Positions 42,928-51,567 of a DNA stretch of 64,000 nucleotides are shown piece after piece. The notes under the pieces were generated by a model. The model made no database searches, was not told where the DNA came from, and saw only the letters and a program-made list of their open reading frames with translations. The number at the start of each line of letters is the position of its first letter. Within the stretch, counting starts at the first letter, position 1. This DNA comes from Rhodanobacter sp. OK091. Lineage in GTDB: Bacteria; Pseudomonadota; Gammaproteobacteria; Xanthomonadales; Rhodanobacteraceae. The stretch lies in NCBI RefSeq assembly GCF_900142825.1, contig NZ_FRCH01000001.1:2070215-2134214 (forward strand), written 5' to 3'. Both the position numbers and the translations under genes were made by a program.

Positions 42928-44817
42928 ATGTCGAACCATTGGAATACCGATTCCGCCCGCCACACCTATGCCGTGCCGCACTGGAGCGACGGCTATGTGG
43001 ATGTGAACACCGCGGGCGAAATCGTGATGCGTCCGCACGGCGCCAGCGGCCCGGCCTTGTCGCTGCCGCAGATCGTCGAGCGCGCCCGTAGCGAAGGCCT
43101 GCGTCTGCCGTTGCTGGTGCGCTTTCCGGACATTCTCGCCGACCGTCTCGCGCGGCTGCAGGGTGCATTCGCCCGGGCGATCGCCGACAGCGCGTATGCC
43201 GGCGGCTATACGGCCATCTATCCGATCAAGGTGAACCAGCAGCGCGGCGTCGTCGGCGAGCTGGTCGCCGCAGGCAGCCATGGCTTCGGCCTGGAAGCCG
43301 GCTCGAAACCCGAATTGATGGCGGTGCTGGCGATGGCGCGGCCCGGTTCGATCGTGATCTGCAACGGCTACAAGGATCGCGAATACATCCGCCTCGCGTT
43401 GATCGGCCTGAAGCTGGGCCTGCGCGTGCATATCGTGATCGAGAAGCTGTCGGAGCTCGATCATGTGTTCAGCGAGGCAAAAGCGCTGAATGTCGAGCCA
43501 CTGCTCGGCGTGCGCGTGCGACTCGCCTCGATCGGTGCGGGCAAGTGGCAGAACACCGGCGGCGACAAGGGCAAGTTCGGCCTGTCGCCGAATCAAGTGC
43601 TCACCCTGATCGAACGGCTCGACGCAGCCGGTCTCAAGCACACGCTGAAGCTGCAGCACTTCCACATGGGTTCGCAGATCTCCAACGTGCGCGACATCGC
43701 CAACGGCATGCGCGAGGCGACGCGCTACTTCGTCGAGCTGACCCGGATGGGCGTGCCGTTGGAAATCGTCGACGTCGGCGGCGGCCTCGGCGTGGACTAC
43801 GAAGGCTCGCGGTCGCGCAGCCACAATTCGATCAACTACTCGATCGAGCAGTACGCCGCCACGATCGTGCAGTCGCTGGCCGAGGCAGTCGAGACCGAAG
43901 GCCTGCCCGCGCCGCATATCCTCACCGAAGCCGGTCGCGCGATGACCGCGCATCACGCGGTGATGGTGGTCAACGTGACCGAGGTGGAGCCGGTGCCGGC
44001 CGGCGCGATTCCGCCCCTGCACCTGGAAGAGCCCGCCGTGCTGCGCCGGCTGCGCGAAACCTGGGAAGAACTGGACCGGCGTCCCGCGCTGGAACTGTTT
44101 CACGAAGCCCAGCACCATCTGCAGGAAGGCCAGACGCTGTACGCGCTGGGTCAGCTGGCGCTGGCCGACCGCGCGCGGCTGGACGAGATGTACTACGCGA
44201 TCGCCGGCGCCGTGCGCACGCGCCTGCTGCCGGCCGAGCGCTCGCACCGGCAGGCGCTGGACGAGCTGGACGAGAAGCTGGTCGACAAATACTTCGTCAA
44301 CTTCTCGGTGTTCGAGTCCATTCCCGATGTCTGGGCGATCGGTCAGATCTTCCCGATCGCGCCGATCGCGCGACTCGACGAGAAGCCGACGCGGCGCGGC
44401 GTGATCGTCGATCTCACCTGCGACTCGGACGGCCGCATCGACCAGTATGTCGATGCCGAAGGCGTCGACGTGAGCCTGCCGCTGCATGCCTTGAAGGAAG
44501 GCGAAAGCTACCGGCTCGGCATCTTCATGGTCGGCGCCTACCAGGAGACGCTGGGCGACATCCACAACCTGTTCGGCGACACCGATGCGGTGAATGTGCG
44601 CGTCGACGGCGACAGCTACACGTTCGCGCACGTACGCCGCGGCGACACCACGGATCTCATGCTCGACTACGTCGGTTACGACCTCGAAGCGCTGCGCCGG
44701 AGCTACCGCGAACGCATAGCCAATGCGGGTGTGACAGGCGCCGAGGCCGAACAGTTGTACGGGACACTTGATGGCGGGCTGACGGCTTACACCTATCTGG
44801 CCGAAGACACGCACTGA
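42928..44817 (+). CDS. speA: Biosynthetic arginine decarboxylase
   Basis: This PLP enzyme converts arginine to agmatine, the first step of putrescine synthesis. At 629 residues it is close to E. coli SpeA (about 630-660). The PLP lysine lies in TAIYPIKVNQQRGVVGELV (near residue 100). HGFGLEAGSKPELMAVLAM, LQHFHMGSQISNVRDIANGM, VDVGGGLGVDYEGSRS and the C-terminal GAYQETLGDIHNLFGD with the partner-active-site residues are all conserved. The gene is divergent from speE and has a strong ribosome-binding site. No agmatinase or agmatine deiminase gene is in the window. Confidence 0.97.
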   Translation: MSNHWNTDSARHTYAVPHWSDGYVDVNTAGEIVMRPHGASGPALSLPQIVERARSEGLRLPLLVRFPDILADRLARLQGAFARAIADSAYAGGYTAIYPIKVNQQRGVVGELVAAGSHGFGLEAGSKPELMAVLAMARPGSIVICNGYKDREYIRLALIGLKLGLRVHIVIEKLSELDHVFSEAKALNVEPLLGVRVRLASIGAGKWQNTGGDKGKFGLSPNQVLTLIERLDAAGLKHTLKLQHFHMGSQISNVRDIANGMREATRYFVELTRMGVPLEIVDVGGGLGVDYEGSRSRSHNSINYSIEQYAATIVQSLAEAVETEGLPAPHILTEAGRAMTAHHAVMVVNVTEVEPVPAGAIPPLHLEEPAVLRRLRETWEELDRRPALELFHEAQHHLQEGQTLYALGQLALADRARLDEMYYAIAGAVRTRLLPAERSHRQALDELDEKLVDKYFVNFSVFESIPDVWAIGQIFPIAPIARLDEKPTRRGVIVDLTCDSDGRIDQYVDAEGVDVSLPLHALKEGESYRLGIFMVGAYQETLGDIHNLFGDTDAVNVRVDGDSYTFAHVRRGDTTDLMLDYVGYDLEALRRSYRERIANAGVTGAEAEQLYGTLDGGLTAYTYLAEDTH

Positions 44818-44824
44818 TTGGAAG

Positions 44825-44938
44825 CCCCTCTCCCGTGGGAGAGGGGTTGGGGTGAGGGTTCGGGCGGAGCGAGGGATTCCGCTCCGGCCGAACCCTCATC
44901 CGGCCCTTCGGGCCACCTTCTCCCAAAGGGAGAAGGGA
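44825..44938. repeat. Dispersed hairpin-rich repeat between speA and the hydroxybutyrate dehydrogenase gene
   Basis: Four nested or adjacent inverted repeats fill about 114 bp: CCCCTCTCCC/GGGAGAGGGG (44825-44846), a GGGTTCGGGCGGAGC/GCTCCGGCCGAACCC stem (44856-44896), GGCCCTTCGGGCC (44902-44914) and CCTTCTCCC/GGGAGAAGG (44916-44936). The composition is typical of mobile non-coding repeats found between genes in many GC-rich Proteobacteria. It can also act as a terminator for speA, although it lacks a clear U-tract. Confidence 0.75.
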
Positions 44939-44979
44939 GCACCACCCAGCTCATTACTTGACCGTTACGGGAGCAGTTC

Positions 44980-45765
44980 ATGACAAGTCTCAATGGCAAG
45001 GTCGCCCTGATCACCGGTGCAGCCAGCGGCCTCGGCAAGGCGATTGCCGAGCTGTACGCGAAAAACGGCGCCAGCGTGGCGATCGCCGATATCAACCAGC
45101 AGGCGGCCGATGCGGTGGCGGCGGAAATCAACGCGGCCGGCGGCAAGGCGATCGGCGTGGCAATGGACGTCACCGACGAGGTGGCGGTGAATGCCGGCAC
45201 CGACAAGGTGGTCGCGGCGTTCGGTGCGCTCGACATCCTGATTTCGAATGCCGGCGTGCAGATCATCAACCCGATCGACCAGTTCGCGTTCGCCGATTGG
45301 AAGAAGATGCTGGCGATCCATCTCGACGGCGGCTTCCTCACCACCAAGGCCGCGCTGCAGCATATGTACAAGGGCGACCGCGGCGGCATCGTGATCTACA
45401 TGGGCTCGGTGCATTCGCACGAGGCATCGAAGCTGAAGTCCGCCTACGTCGCCGCCAAGCATGGCCTGCTCGGCCTTGCCCGCACGCTGGCGAAGGAAGG
45501 CGCCGCGCACAACGTGCGCTCGCACGTGATCTGCCCCGGCTTCGTGCGCACGCCGCTGGTCGAGAAGCAGATTCCCGAGCAGGCGAAGGAGCTGGGCATC
45601 ACGGAAGACGACGTGATCAAGAACGTGATGCTGAAGGATACCGTCGACGGCGTGTTCACCACGGTCGAGGACATCGCACAGACAGCGTTGTATCTGGCCA
45701 CCTTCCCGTCCGCCGCGCTGACCGGTCAGTCGATCGTGGTCAGCCACGGCTGGTATATGCAGTAA
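44980..45765 (+). CDS. 3-hydroxybutyrate dehydrogenase (SDR family)
   Basis: This NAD-dependent short-chain dehydrogenase of 261 residues interconverts 3-hydroxybutyrate and acetoacetate, feeding PHB or ketone-body metabolism. The Rossmann motif [16 protein letters not shown] (residues 13-28), NAG in [15 protein letters not shown] and the catalytic triad in [20 protein letters not shown] (Tyr near 155, Lys near 159) are present. The tail HGWYMQ is typical of bacterial 3-hydroxybutyrate dehydrogenases. GGGAG precedes the ATG. The patatin gene begins 5 bp after its stop, indicating co-transcription. Confidence 0.92.
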   Translation: MTSLNGKVALITGAASGLGKAIAELYAKNGASVAIADINQQAADAVAAEINAAGGKAIGVAMDVTDEVAVNAGTDKVVAAFGALDILISNAGVQIINPIDQFAFADWKKMLAIHLDGGFLTTKAALQHMYKGDRGGIVIYMGSVHSHEASKLKSAYVAAKHGLLGLARTLAKEGAAHNVRSHVICPGFVRTPLVEKQIPEQAKELGITEDDVIKNVMLKDTVDGVFTTVEDIAQTALYLATFPSAALTGQSIVVSHGWYMQ

Positions 45766-45770
45766 GCGCC

Positions 45771-46952
45771 GTGGGTGATGCCAAGCGTTCGAATCCGCCG
45801 GCCACGCTGACCGAAACGGTGGCACGCGATTACCACACCGTCGCCCTGGTGCTGCAGGGCGGTGGCGCGTTGGGTGCCTATCAAGCCGGCGTCTACCAGG
45901 CACTGGCCGAGGCCGATCTGCAGCCGACCTGGCTGGCCGGCATCTCGATCGGCGCACTGAACGCCGCGATCATTGCGGGCAACCCGCCGGAGCGGCGCGT
46001 CGAGCGGCTGCGCGAGTTCTGGGAAACGATCTGCCGGCAACCGTTGCTGCCGGCAGCGCTTGATTTCGACACGAGTGCCTGGCCGCTGCTGTGGCAGAAC
46101 GGCATCAGCGGTCTTGCCGCGTGGCGGGCGCTGACCGAAGGACAGGCAGGTTTTTTCCAGCCTCGACTGGGACCCTTGTTGCCATGGCATACGGGTCCTG
46201 CCGGTGCGAGCTGGTACGACACCACGCCGCTGCGCGCCACGCTGGAGCGGCTGGCCGACTTCGACCGCATCAACGACGCGCGCGCGATGCGCGTGTCGGT
46301 GGGCGCGGTGAATGTGCGCACCGGCGACTTCACCTATTTCGACAATACCCGTGACACGCTGCGGCCGGAGCATTTCATGGCTTCCGGCGCGCTGCCGCCG
46401 GGATTTCCGGCAGTGGAGATCGACGGCGAGTTCTACTGGGACGGCGGCATGGTCTCCAATACGCCGCTGTACAAAGTGTTGAGTGATCGCCCTAGCCACG
46501 ACACACTGGTGTTCCAGGTCGACCTGTGGAGCGCACGCGGTAGTTTGCCGCACGACCTCGCGCAGGTGGCCGAGCGCAGCAAGGAGATCCAGTACTCCAG
46601 CCGCACCCGCCTGATTACCGAATTCATGCGGCGCACTCAAGAGCATCGGTGCCTGCTGTACGACGTGATGGCGCTGGTGCCGGAAGATCGGCGCAACGAC
46701 CCGGCCTATCGTCGCGCCGTGGCGCGTTCCGCCGCCGCGTTGACCAACGTGATCCACCTGATCTATCGCGACAAGCCCTACGAGGGCCACTACAAGGATT
46801 ACGAATTCAGCATCGCCAGCATGCAAAGTCATTGGCGCAGCGGTATGGAGGACATGCGTCATACATTGGCGCACCCGCAGTGGCTCGCGGCCCCCGATCC
46901 TGAAGATCCTTTCGTGACGCATGACGTGCATCGCACCACCACTTCTGACTGA
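45771..46952 (+). CDS. Patatin-like phospholipase (DUF3734-type)
   Basis: The 393-residue protein has an N-terminal patatin domain with the oxyanion-hole motif LQGGGALGAYQAGVYQALAE, the nucleophile elbow GISIGALNA (Ser near residue 59) and the catalytic Asp in YWDGGMVSNTPLY (about 224). A C-terminal extension (about 250-380) with EIQYSSRTRLITEF and YEGHYKDYEFS matches the DUF3734 domain. Proteins of this type often sit next to 3-hydroxybutyrate dehydrogenases, suggesting a role in PHB-granule or lipid turnover; that is contextual inference. It has a GTG start with a weak ribosome-binding site, 5 bp after the dehydrogenase gene. Confidence 0.9.
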   Translation: MGDAKRSNPPATLTETVARDYHTVALVLQGGGALGAYQAGVYQALAEADLQPTWLAGISIGALNAAIIAGNPPERRVERLREFWETICRQPLLPAALDFDTSAWPLLWQNGISGLAAWRALTEGQAGFFQPRLGPLLPWHTGPAGASWYDTTPLRATLERLADFDRINDARAMRVSVGAVNVRTGDFTYFDNTRDTLRPEHFMASGALPPGFPAVEIDGEFYWDGGMVSNTPLYKVLSDRPSHDTLVFQVDLWSARGSLPHDLAQVAERSKEIQYSSRTRLITEFMRRTQEHRCLLYDVMALVPEDRRNDPAYRRAVARSAAALTNVIHLIYRDKPYEGHYKDYEFSIASMQSHWRSGMEDMRHTLAHPQWLAAPDPEDPFVTHDVHRTTTSD

Positions 46953-46968
46953 GCATCTAGGACACCGC

Positions 46969-47832
46969 ATGACCCTCAAGGCAGCATTTATCGGGCTCGG
47001 CGCTATGGGCGCGCCGATGGCCCGTCATCTCAAGGCGAAAGGATTGCTGCATGCGGTGGCCAACCGCACGCAGACCAAGGCGTTGCAGCTGGCGCAGGAG
47101 CTGGACGTCACCGCGCCGGCCACGCTGGCCGAGCTGGCCGCACAGTGCGATGTCATCGCGCTGTGCGTCACCGCGGATGCCGACGTACTGAATACGGTCG
47201 AGGCATTGGCGCCGCATCTGCAGCCGGGCGCGATCGTGATCGATCACTCCACCGATGCGCCGGCCACCGCGAAGCGGGCGGCAGCGATGCTCGCCGCAGT
47301 CGGTGCGCACTTCCTGGACGCGCCGGTCTCCGGCGGCGTGGAAGGTGCGAAGAACGGCAAGCTGTCGGTGATGGTCGGTGGTGATGCGGCCGTGCTGGAA
47401 CGGGCGCGCCCGGTGCTGGAGGCCTATGCGCTGCGGGTCACCCATCTCGGCGATGTCGGTGCCGGCCAGGCGACCAAGGCGATCAACCAGATTCTTGTCG
47501 CCGGCATCGCACAAGCCGTATGCGAAGGCCTCGCGCTGGGCGAGGCGCTCGGCCTCGATCCGGCGCGGCTGATCCCCACCCTGGGCGCCGGTGCCGCGGG
47601 CAACTGGTTCCTCGACAAGCGCGGCGCGACGATGCTGCGTGACGAATTCAGCGTCGGCTTCAAACTCGCCCTGTTGCACAAGGATCTCGCCATCGTGCAC
47701 GGCATCGCCGAGCAGGCCGGCACCGCCACCGCGGTGATCGACCGCTCGCTGGCCGACTACGCCGAGCTGATGAGCCAGGGCTACGGCGACGACGATATTT
47801 CGGCGTTGATCCGGTTGAAACGGAAAAGCTGA
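46969..47832 (+). CDS. NAD(P)-dependent beta-hydroxyacid dehydrogenase (3-hydroxyisobutyrate dehydrogenase family)
   Basis: The 287-residue protein has the Rossmann motif [15 protein letters not shown] near its N terminus, the substrate-binding [19 protein letters not shown] and the catalytic lysine in [16 protein letters not shown] (near 171). These mark the GarR/MmsB/GLYR family, which reduces semialdehydes such as tartronate, succinic or methylmalonate semialdehyde. The exact substrate is unknown. It follows the patatin gene by 16 bp and ends before a strong terminator, so the three genes likely form one operon. Confidence 0.92.
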   Translation: MTLKAAFIGLGAMGAPMARHLKAKGLLHAVANRTQTKALQLAQELDVTAPATLAELAAQCDVIALCVTADADVLNTVEALAPHLQPGAIVIDHSTDAPATAKRAAAMLAAVGAHFLDAPVSGGVEGAKNGKLSVMVGGDAAVLERARPVLEAYALRVTHLGDVGAGQATKAINQILVAGIAQAVCEGLALGEALGLDPARLIPTLGAGAAGNWFLDKRGATMLRDEFSVGFKLALLHKDLAIVHGIAEQAGTATAVIDRSLADYAELMSQGYGDDDISALIRLKRKS

Positions 47833-47850
47833 GCTTTGGAAGGTTGAAAC

Positions 47851-47884
47851 AAAAAGGCCGCGCTGAATGCGCGGCCTTTTTGTT
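47851..47884. terminator. Strong bidirectional terminator
   Basis: AAAAAGGCCGCGC and GCGCGGCCTTTTTG pair around a TGAAT loop, giving a perfect 13-bp stem with A- and T-runs. It lies between the convergent oxidoreductase and SPOR genes. Confidence 0.95.
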
Positions 47885-47906
47885 TACGTGGATGCAGGCG
47901 AAGCGC

Positions 47907-48620
47907 CTATTTGCCTTCCTTCAGCGCAATCGCGTTGATCCCCGCACCCGCCAGCCGCTGCTTGGTCGATTCCAGTTCGGTGGCGGAATGGAATGGGCCG
48001 AGTCGGACACGGTTATAGGTCTGCCCGCCGATGCTGACGGACTGCACGTTGGCGACAAAACCCTGCATCGCTAGTTTTGCCTTCAAGGTTTCCGCGTCGG
48101 CGGAGTTCGGGAACGCACCGACTTGCAGCAGGTAGCCGCTGCCGGTGGCGGGTTGCGGCACAGCGGCAGCCGGCGCGGCGACGACGTTTTCGCTGACGGC
48201 GGCTGGCGCATTCGCCGGCGCCGCTGTCGCCGCCTGCTGGGCGGCCTGCTGCTGTGCCTGCAGCTGCGCTGCCTGTTGCTTCTGCTGTTGTTCGGCACGC
48301 GCCTGCGCACTGATCACGGCGTCGGGAATGCGCACTTCCTTTTCCGAAAGTACCGAGTAGAAATCGAATTGCGGCTTCTTCGGTGCGCTGTCGCCGGCGG
48401 CCGGTTCGACCACGCCAGGCTCGCTGCCGTGCTCGGCGGTGGCCTGCGGGTTCGCCTGCGGGCCGCTGGGTTTGTTCATGCTGGTCAGCAGACTGCCACG
48501 CATCATCACGGCCATCAGGATCGCGCCGATCACCACGCCGATGACGGCGTAGCCCCAGCCGGGGAAACCGCTGCTGTTGTTGCGCACGGCCTGCCGGCCT
48601 TTGCCCTTGCGTGCTGCCAT
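47907..48620 (-). CDS. SPOR-domain cell-division/peptidoglycan-binding protein (FtsN/DedD-like)
   Basis: The 237-residue protein has a basic cytoplasmic N terminus, one membrane helix (about 22-42), a Gln/Ala-rich periplasmic linker (QQQAAQQAATAAPANAPAA) and a C-terminal SPOR domain (YLLQVGAFPNSADAETLKAK through RVRLGPFHSATELESTKQRL). SPOR domains bind denuded glycan strands at the division septum. The order argS-SPOR gene is conserved in other gammaproteobacteria, where the product is called FtsN-like. Its ATG overlaps the argS stop by one base (TAATG). Confidence 0.9.
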   Translation of the reverse strand: MAARKGKGRQAVRNNSSGFPGWGYAVIGVVIGAILMAVMMRGSLLTSMNKPSGPQANPQATAEHGSEPGVVEPAAGDSAPKKPQFDFYSVLSEKEVRIPDAVISAQARAEQQQKQQAAQLQAQQQAAQQAATAAPANAPAAVSENVVAAPAAAVPQPATGSGYLLQVGAFPNSADAETLKAKLAMQGFVANVQSVSIGGQTYNRVRLGPFHSATELESTKQRLAGAGINAIALKEGK

Positions 48621-50308
48621 TACATCTTCTCCGGGGCGCTCAGGCCCAACAATGCCAAGCCATTCTTCAACACTTGCCGCGTCGCCACCACCAGCGCGAG
48701 GCGCGCGTTGCGCAGCGCGGCGTCCTCGACCAGGAACTGATATGAGTTGTAGTAGGTGTGGAATGCGTTGGCCAGCTCACGCAACCAGGCGGCAACCAGA
48801 TGCGGCTCCAGGTTTGCGGCGGCGGCGTCGACCAGCTCCGGATACTTCGACAGTTCGGTAAGCAGGATCTGTTCGTGCTCGGTGTCCAGCCGGGCCAGGT
48901 TGGCGAGGCCGTCCTGCAGGTCGAACGTGAAGCCCTTCTCGGGCGCCTGGCGCAGCACGCTGCATACGCGGGCATGCGCGTACTGGATGTAATAAACCGG
49001 ATTGTCGTTCGATTGCGAGCGCGCCAGGTCGATGTCGAACACCAGCTGCGAATCGCTCTTGCGCGCGATCAGGAAATAGCGCGTGGCGTCGCGGCCGACC
49101 TCGTCGATCAGGTCGCGCAAGGTGACGTAGCTGCCGGCGCGCTTGGAAATCTTCACTTCCTCGCCATGACGCATCACCGTCACCATCTGGTGCAACACGT
49201 ATTCCGGCCAGCCTGTCGGAATGCCGCAGTCGAGCGCTTGCAGGCCGGCCTTCACGCGCGCCAGCGAGCCGTGGTGATCCGAGCCGAGTTCCGTGATCGC
49301 GCGTTCGTAGCCGCGCTGCCACTTGCTGAGGTGGTAGGCCACGTCGGGCAGGAAATAGGTGTAGGTGCCGTCGGACTTGCGCATCACGCGGTCTTTGTCG
49401 TCACCGAAATCGGTGGTGCGCAGCCACAGCGCACCGCCCTCCTCGTAGGTGTGGCCATGGGCGATCAGCTCGCGCACGGTTTCCTCGACCTTGCCATCGC
49501 TGTACAGCGATGATTCGAGGAAGTAGGTGTCGAAACCCACACCGAATGCCTGCAAGTCCAGGTCCTGTTCTCGCCGCAGGCTGGCCACGGCGAAGCGGCG
49601 GATCGCGTCGAGATTGTCGACATCGCCGGCAGCGATCACCGTCTCGCCGTCGGCGACCACCGATTCGCGGTCGAGATAGGCGCGCGCCACATCGGCGATG
49701 TAGTCACCGCGGTAGCCATTGTCCGGCCAGCCGCTGTCATCGGGGGTAATGCCGCGCGCGCGCGCCTGCACCGAGATCGCCAGATTCGCGATCTGCACGC
49801 CGGCATCGTTGTAGTAGAACTCGCGCTTGACGTTCCAGCCGGTGGCGTCCAGCAGCCGGCTCAGGCAATCGCCAATCGCTGCGGCGCGGCCGTGGCCCAC
49901 ATGCAGCGGACCGGTCGGATTCGCCGAGACGAATTCCACACCGACCGTCCTGTCATGGCCCGCGTTGCTGCGGCCATAGGCATCGCCTTCGGCCAGGATG
50001 CGGCGCACTTCGGCGTGGCAGGCACCGGCGGTGAGGAAAAAATTGATGAAGCCGGGACCGGCGATTTCGATCTTCGCCACCAGCTCGTTCGCCGGCAGCG
50101 CGGCAACCAGCTTGTCGGCCAGTTCACGGGGCTTCGCACGAGCCGGTTTGGCCAACAGCATCGCCACGTTGCAGGCGAAGTCACCGTGTTCGCGGCTGCG
50201 CGCTCGCTCGATCACGAACCCGGGTGGGATCAGGTCGGCAGGCAGGGTGGCATCGTTTTGCAGGGTCCGGATGGCCTGCAGAACCAGGTCGCGCAACTGT
50301 TCTTTCAC
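48620..50308 (-). CDS. argS: Arginyl-tRNA synthetase
   Basis: This class I aminoacyl-tRNA synthetase has about 562 residues. The HIGH-like motif is in [20 protein letters not shown] (near 130), and the KMSKS-equivalent is [12 protein letters not shown], a common variant. The anticodon-binding C terminus ends [12 protein letters not shown]. The start at GTG 50308 is chosen because the product then begins [17 protein letters not shown], as in homologues; TTG 50320, four codons earlier, is the alternative. Neither has a good ribosome-binding site. It is coupled to the SPOR gene by a one-base overlap. Confidence 0.96.
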   Translation of the reverse strand: MKEQLRDLVLQAIRTLQNDATLPADLIPPGFVIERARSREHGDFACNVAMLLAKPARAKPRELADKLVAALPANELVAKIEIAGPGFINFFLTAGACHAEVRRILAEGDAYGRSNAGHDRTVGVEFVSANPTGPLHVGHGRAAAIGDCLSRLLDATGWNVKREFYYNDAGVQIANLAISVQARARGITPDDSGWPDNGYRGDYIADVARAYLDRESVVADGETVIAAGDVDNLDAIRRFAVASLRREQDLDLQAFGVGFDTYFLESSLYSDGKVEETVRELIAHGHTYEEGGALWLRTTDFGDDKDRVMRKSDGTYTYFLPDVAYHLSKWQRGYERAITELGSDHHGSLARVKAGLQALDCGIPTGWPEYVLHQMVTVMRHGEEVKISKRAGSYVTLRDLIDEVGRDATRYFLIARKSDSQLVFDIDLARSQSNDNPVYYIQYAHARVCSVLRQAPEKGFTFDLQDGLANLARLDTEHEQILLTELSKYPELVDAAAANLEPHLVAAWLRELANAFHTYYNSYQFLVEDAALRNARLALVVATRQVLKNGLALLGLSAPEKM

Positions 50309-50439
50309 GGATGGGGTCAATTTCGTGATGGAACCGCCAATCCTAACAGACCGCCGTGCTGGCGAAACGCACCGGGAGTCGTGGTCGCCACCCTGATTTC
50401 ATGGTCCGTGGGTCTTTGATGCGCTGCGGCTAGCCGCCC

Positions 50440-50612
50440 TGTGGATAAGTCTGTGGGGAAAGCTGCAGATGGCGGTAGCCGAGCGGTCGTGACGTACCGG
50501 AAGCCGGCGTGACACTATGAATAATTCATTATTTTCAATAAGTTGATCAATTAACTTAGGGTGAAAATCGCGATAGGACCGGCAAGGGCCGGTATCACCT
50601 TTTTGTGCATAA
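50440..50612. promoter_or_regulatory. Two consensus DnaA boxes flanking an A/T-rich stretch upstream of argS
   Basis: TGTGGATAA (50440-50448) and TGTGCATAA (50604-50612) both match TTATNCACA exactly in the same orientation; TGTGGGGAA (50452-50460) is a weaker third copy. Between them lie the A/T-rich palindromes ATGAAT-A-ATTCAT (50517-50529) and AAGTTGATCAATTAACTT (50540-50557), and a GC hairpin at 50578-50593. This could be a DnaA-regulated promoter or a DnaA-titration site; no dnaA, dnaN or rpmH gene is nearby, so it is unlikely to be the main origin. Confidence 0.45.
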
Positions 50613-50689
50613 GTTTCGGCGACTTGGCGGCACTTCATGCAAGCAACTGGTGTCATCGGTTCGTCATGCGGCGCTGCGACACTAGTCGG

Positions 50690-50788
50690 GCCTGGACATG
50701 ACTCCCCTCCATGAAACGGCATCGGAGACGCCGCTCTCTCCCCTCCCCAATCGGCCCCGCGGCGTGGTTCATTCCACGCCGTTTTTTT
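50690..50788 (+). ncRNA. Candidate C-rich small RNA (sX13-like architecture)
   Basis: No plus-strand gene precedes the perfect terminator at 50760-50788, so an unannotated plus-strand transcript must end there. The preceding ~70 nt contain two CCCCTCC motifs (about 50703-50709 and 50740-50746). One sits in a loop closed by CATG/CATG and the other in a C-rich stretch flanked by GCCG/CGGC. C-rich loops that pair with ribosome-binding sites are known from the Xanthomonas sRNA sX13. The 5' end is a guess; a convincing promoter was not found. Confidence 0.5.
50760..50788 (+). terminator. Rho-independent terminator of the candidate sRNA
   Basis: CGGCGTGG and CCACGCCG pair around TTCATT, followed by seven T residues on the plus strand. 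On the minus strand no T-run follows, so the terminator is directional. Confidence 0.92.
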
Positions 50789-50799
50789 ATGGCAGCGGT

Positions 50800-51471
50800 T
50801 CAGAGCAGGCCGCGGGCGGCCATCGACACCGGCTCGCCGCTGCCGATGATCAGGTGATCAAGCACGCGCACGCCCACCAGTTGCAGGGCGTTGCGCAACT
50901 CATGGGTTATCGCACGGTCGGCTGCACTGGGCTCGGCAACGCCGGAGGGGTGGTTGTGCGCGAAGATCACCGCGCAAGCGTTGTGCCGCAGGCAGGCCCG
51001 CACCACTTCGCGCGGGTGCACGCTGGCGCCGTCGATGGTGCCACGGAACAGTTCCTCGAACCCCAGCACGCGGTGGCGATTGTCCAGATACAGGCAGCCG
51101 AATACCTCGTACGGCAGGTGGCGCAGGCGGGCGCGCAGAAAATCGCCGCTGTCGCGAGGGTTGCCCAGGTAGGGCTTCTCCTGCAGCTGCTCGGCCAGGC
51201 TGCGACGGGCCAGTTCCAATGCGGCGACAATGCGCGCGCGCTTGGCGGGTCCCAGTCCGCCGGCGGGGACTTGCTGGTCGGGCCGGCCGAGCAGCGCACC
51301 CAGGGTACCGGCCGAGTTCAGCAGTTCACGACCCAGTGCCAGAGCATCCTTGCCGCGACTGCCGCTGCCCAGCAGCACCGCCAGCAACTCGGCATCGGAC
51401 AGCGTGGCACTACCTAGACTCAGCAGTTTTTCACGGGGGCGTTCGCGTTCGGGCCAGTCACGGATGCTCAT
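50800..51471 (-). CDS. radC: RadC-family JAB-domain protein
   Basis: The 223-residue protein has an N-terminal helix-hairpin-helix-like region (LGSATLSDAELLAVLLGSGS) and a C-terminal MPN/JAB metalloprotease-like domain. The metal motif is intact: VIFAHNHPSGVAEPSAADRA (H-N-H-P-S-G...D), with the upstream Glu in FEELFRGTIDGASVHPREV. Despite its name, a role in DNA repair has not been confirmed for this family. It is divergent from coaBC, the same arrangement as in Pseudomonas and E. coli, where radC and dfp are adjacent. Confidence 0.95.
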   Translation of the reverse strand: MSIRDWPERERPREKLLSLGSATLSDAELLAVLLGSGSRGKDALALGRELLNSAGTLGALLGRPDQQVPAGGLGPAKRARIVAALELARRSLAEQLQEKPYLGNPRDSGDFLRARLRHLPYEVFGCLYLDNRHRVLGFEELFRGTIDGASVHPREVVRACLRHNACAVIFAHNHPSGVAEPSAADRAITHELRNALQLVGVRVLDHLIIGSGEPVSMAARGLL

Positions 51472-51567
51472 GCTTGCAATTTGCCGGACAGCATCGCCCC
51501 CGGACAGCAGTCAGGATGAATGAATCCGGTAAGCTAGGCGTCTGCCCGATTGTCAGGCCCGCCTTAC

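Noticed and set aside
50440..50612. Chromosomal replication origin
   Set aside because: Two DnaA boxes are too few and none of dnaA, dnaN, rpmH, gyrB or parAB is nearby; kept only as a possible DnaA-binding site.
50399..50722. 107-codon minus-strand open frame upstream of argS
   Set aside because: No ribosome-binding site, no domain, atypical composition, and it overlaps the DnaA-box and sRNA region.
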